From: Allium sativum
Lineage: Eukaryota > Streptophyta > Magnoliopsida > Asparagales > Amaryllidaceae
Direction: 5' to 3'
Length of the DNA stretch: 64,000 nt
NCBI GenBank assembly: GCA_030737875.1
Contig: CM060912.1
Coordinates: 456,324,310 to 456,388,309 of the forward strand
Of this stretch, positions 60,108 to 64,000 are shown one piece after another. The notes below the pieces were generated by a model. It saw only the letters and a program-made list of their open reading frames with translations. It was not told the origin of the DNA and ran no database searches. Numbering within the stretch: position 1 is the first letter of the stretch; each line of letters opens with the position of its first letter. Made by a program: the position numbers and the translations under genes.

Positions 60108-60500
60108 TAGGGGTAAGCGTTCGGTCGGTTCGGTTGGTTTTGAGGTAAAAAAACTCAAGCTGAATTGAAATCGAAAATTTACCAAACTAAACCAAATTAA
60201 TTTCGGTTAATTCGGTCGGTAACCTATTTACCCAAACTTGAAGAATGTGTTAATATTTACATGATGAGTTTACTCAAAATTAAACAAAAATTCATGTTTG
60301 AAGAATTTTTGTATGGTAAATTTTACGTTTATAACAAAATTTGACCTATTTGCAACACATGCCTTTGTATTTTTATCACTAAACTAATTATTTAAACTAT
60401 TACAACATCGTAAAGTTAGATAATAAATTGAAAGTTTGGTTAATTCGGTTAAACCGATAACCAAAAAAATAAAAAATATTTCAAACCGAATCTATTAAAT
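60108..60500. repeat. CGGTTCGGTT-type interspersed repeat
   Basis: Starts GGGGTAAGCGTTCGGTCGG and has CGGTTNGGTTAATTCGGT-like motifs in both orientations at its two ends (about 60120-60225 and 60432-60490), giving a loose inverted-repeat layout with an AT-rich middle. Such sequences are common small non-autonomous transposons in plants. The right terminus is degraded. Confidence 0.45.
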
Positions 60501-60539
60501 AATAGTAAAACAGAAGAATTTCCAGCTCTCTCCTTGATT

Positions 60540-62650
60540 CACTCAATTATCTCTACTCTCCTTAATTTTAGGATTTCCTCTTTTCTACTTAATTCTCTCT
60601 CATGATATTTTATATTTGAATCTTAACTATATTCCAATCCGCCGATCCAGAATAACCACAGTTTCTTCTTCTGTAGTCAGCCTTCATTATTCATCTCGAA
60701 TTCAGGTTTGTATTTTTGGTCCGCTTGATTTTGATTTTTAGTTCTTCTTTGTGTGGATTTTCTCTGTTCAATCGTTACTTTTTACAAAACAACATAATCT
60801 ATTGATGTTCAATTTCATATTTTATTTGATGCTTTGGGGGAAGAAAAAAAAACTATTAGAGATTTTTCGTCTGGACTTTCCACTCTACTCGCATCTGATA
60901 ATTTTTTTCGCTTATTTATTCACCATTATTTTGTTTAATTATCTAAGTACTGTTTAGACGACTCTCAGATCTGTAAGTGACTGAACAAATAGTTCTACTT
61001 GCTTCTACTCCAATCACAACCATGAATGATTTTGCGTACTGATTAATGAGTGGAAGAAGGTTATGATTAAATTTGATTTGATTATTGGGGAAAGAAGCGT
61101 GTGAATTGTGTGGTCATGGAGCAAAAATTTGAGAAATAAAGGTCTGCTTGGTCGAACTTTGTACAAATTTTGTTTTTTTTTATTTCTTTTTGTAACTTCA
61201 CGTTTAACAGGCAAACTTATTCCTTAGTTGCAATTTAAGGTTTTGCAGATGTTAGAGCACGGATGAGCATCATCGTTTTGTTTCCAGCCATCCCTTCTTC
61301 TGTTATTCTTCTTACAGAAGGTATTATTTTCATTTGTCTTGAATGATTTTTGTATTTCCCCAATTCTTGGATTGAGATTGATTTGATTTCTCTTTAACTT
61401 TACTGGCTATACATTAACTTATTTGATTTCGAAGATAGTTTCATTAAATGTAGCTTTGATGTTTCATCAAAGTTGAATCATGAATTTTAGACGCGCCTTG
61501 AATGAATCTCCTGTAGTGTCCATGATCGAGAAACACAGCCTCTAATGGTGAAAGTGTAAAGGTAACAACCATTTACCATATATTCATAATACAAGTGTAG
61601 GTTTTAACAGTATTATAGTACTCTTAGACAATTTGTTGACTGTATAGATTTCATAAGCATTTAAGTATACAGATTTTTGAAATGATATTAAGTATGCTAG
61701 GCTTTAACAGATCCAAACTTCGGGTACACAATCACTGGCGATGCAAACAACAGGGTCCTAGATTTTGGTACTTCATATATTAGACATAGAAAAGAATAAA
61801 GGTACAAATACATAAAACAAAACATGGGAGTATCATTTTAATAAAAGCTTTTACAGTCAACTGCAGAGCATCTAATAGTCATAATACTGCATACAAGGTG
61901 TTTGGAAAAATGTCAGAGCCACAAAAGCAAAGGTATTAGCATAATACTATCTTTTGATAGGAATAACAATTGTCATGTCTGCATTAAATTTATCATACCT
62001 ACATTGAATATGTATTCTATAATATGAACACTATAATACTTTTGGCTTAACTGCATGTTGCAGTGCAAAACAGTTGGTAACGGATCTATACGCATGCAGT
62101 TTTATTTTTTGCTTCTTTTGGAATATTTTATGAGTATAATTAATTTATTTTCAACATTCATGGTATTCTATTGTTTATTTTTAATTTTTAGATGCTTTTA
62201 CTGTTAAATTTTGTGAACTCAATATTACTTTCATAACCAATATCTTTTATAAAAAGAAACAGTCCAATGACATGAAATTATGATTTATTTTTTAATAATG
62301 AATACGTTAGACCAACAAAGTAATGATTGGAAATTTTAGGAATAATGAAAAATGTGGTATTTTATTTCCTAAAGCCTTAATAGCTTCCTAAATTTTAGAT
62401 TAATATGTTCGTTAACATGCATTCATTTTCACCCCCACATTTTGATTCTCTGTTTTTTTCTTATCTCAATTTTGTTGGTTTTGGTTTTTAGTTGATTTCA
62501 AGGTGACAACAACAACCTTTTGACAAACAAAAAAAATATGGCATTATCATTATATTTCTAAATTGTTCATGTTTATCCTTTTTATAAAGCAGGTAGCTCA
62601 AGGGATTGACAGGGTATTCAATATTCAAGCAATAGGTTAGGTATATTTTT
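60540..62650 (+). other. Possible spliced transcription unit, function unknown
   Basis: A series of short non-AT islands is bordered by splice-like signals: a CT-rich leader with CAG then GTTTGTA near 60703; TTTTGCAG then ATGTTAGAGCACGG near 61250, ending ACAGAAG then GTATT near 61321; GTGTAAAG then GTAACAA near 61562; TTTAACAG before ATCCAAACTTCGGG near 61710; GCAAAG then GTATTA near 61932. No consistent reading frame joins them. A non-coding RNA, a pseudogene or captured exons in an unrecognised Helitron are all possible. Confidence 0.2.
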
Positions 62651-64000
62651 TCTGTCATCGTTCTACCTGAATAAACTGTTTGTTTCTTTTTTTTTCTTTT
62701 GCTTTCTTCGTTGCTCCTCTATTTGCTATGGAAACAAAGTCACTGCTGCAATTTTAATGTTTGTCAATTGTTATCCATATTTTTCTCATATTGTTGTTTT
62801 TATGTTTAGCTCAAGTTTAATTTTATATATTAGCCATTCAGTTCAGCCATATGACATAGATCCAACATGACTTTTTTGGGTTCATTTTACATTGCATACG
62901 AACTATGCTTATTGCGCGGATTTATTTTATTTTTCTCCTCAGATTAAATGACATTCTGCAAAAATTATTATGCTAATATTATTCAATTATATTTTCCACA
63001 TTTTACAAAAGAGGTGCCTACTTATTCGTTATACTTCGTGATTTCTGCTTCATTTTACATGGAAGTTTTGTTATCATTATCCACAAATTTGTTTACTAAT
63101 ACGATTAGAGAACTTGGTAGTAGCAAACAGTCACATGTCTGTTTGCTGGCTTTGACCTTCACCAAATATGTAAAAAAACATGATACATATAAGTTACAAA
63201 TGTATGGTAGAAATTCCGTGTCTTAATTTGCATTCTTTTTGAAATAATACTTTTTTATTTCCATCTCTTATCCCAAACAATTGACGTTGACAACTTAAAA
63301 TAAAGGATATTTATTAGTTTGGTCACTAATGACAATATGAAAATTTCAATAATATACATCATGTCCATGACAATAAAATATGATAAAAATGCACCTTCAT
63401 TAAACTAAAATTCAATTGACGTTAAAAACAGAAAATATTTTCGCTTTTGCAAAAACAAAAAAATTTAACAAAGAAAATTAATTTTTTTTTTTTTTTTTTT
63501 TTTTGTAGAAACATGAGATTAAGTACAGATTTAATTTTTGATATAAAACAAAAAAATATCATAAAAGGTATCAATGATTTCATCATGGATTTCAAAATTA
63601 TGTTTTTTTTTACAGCGAAACCTTAACTTTAAAATTCCTACAACCTCTTATCGAACTATCTTAACTATCTTCTAATATTTTATATTTAACTTCATATACT
63701 ATAGCTAATCAGGAATTTTAAAACTATAATTTAACATAGTAAAATATTAATTGTTGATGTGTCAAGTAAATCGTAAAAATATGAAAATTTTACTATTTGC
63801 ACAATATTCATATTAACAAAAAAGTGTATAAAATTCATTTGGATATATAAATACATCAGTTACATAACATAATTATATCGTATGCAATGATTACAAATTT
63901 AATTTATAATTCATATATGTCGATACGATGATGCATTACGTTGTAAAATTCTTATTTTAACTGAAATGCCTACATTTTAAAATTTCTATGGTAGCTTACA
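62651..64000. other. AT-rich stretch, no supported feature
   Basis: Poly(T) at about 63482-63504. The 92-codon frame at 62948-63226 has no domain and a composition like the surrounding DNA. No terminal repeats recognised. Confidence 0.45.

Noticed and set aside
62948..63226. 92-codon plus-strand frame
   Set aside because: AT-rich composition, no domain, and no neighbouring exon or promoter support.

Overview
The window is plant nuclear DNA, most likely from a eudicot. It is strongly AT-rich and built almost entirely of transposable elements. The signs are chromovirus-type LTR retrotransposons primed with TTGGTATCAGAGC, a tRNA-derived SINE, a CACTA element, a Tourist-like MITE and DUF4283/zinc-knuckle retroposon proteins. 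I see no intact host gene. Assignments rest on reading the sequence; no database search was run.

Layout, using letters for the elements. A (1-5365, minus) is a TR-GAG-type element: an intact gag between 3.5-kb LTRs and no pol; its 3' LTR runs off the left edge. B (pieces at 5366-5511, 8280-10436 and perhaps 37497-37844, minus) is an old, poorly preserved element. H (5517-8274, plus) is a solo LTR with a perfect GTTAG duplication, inserted in B. C (10437-37491, plus) is a non-coding element with long LTRs. Its 3' LTR is split by E (16777-33657, minus), a 16.9-kb Tekay/Del-like element whose 6.1-6.2-kb LTRs exceed its 4.6-kb internal region. E's gag-pol reading frame carries three in-frame stops.

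To the right, D (PBS at 38379, LTR 38393-39797 plus 48080-50098, minus) holds a SINE in its internal part. Its LTR is split by an ORF1-only LINE-like retroposon (39798-48068, plus), itself split by solo LTR F (about 40815-46580, minus), a diverged relative of E's LTR. D sits in the gag of G (minus), which is also interrupted by a 3.2-kb CACTA element (50416-53597). G's promoter/LTR region is at about 54079-55042.

From 55043 to 64000 the density of recognisable elements falls. This part has a decayed DUF4283 pseudogene (minus), a MITE with a 77-bp near-perfect palindrome, a possible first exon with a GTAAGT donor, a CGGTT-rich repeat and a possible but unproven spliced transcription unit.

The only intact long protein frames are the Gag of A (343 residues) and the uninterrupted Pol portion of E (about 1,140 codons). 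Neither element is autonomous as seen here. A and C are the kind of element that would depend on proteins made elsewhere. The main content is a readable stack of insertions whose order can be derived from target-site duplications and split reading frames.
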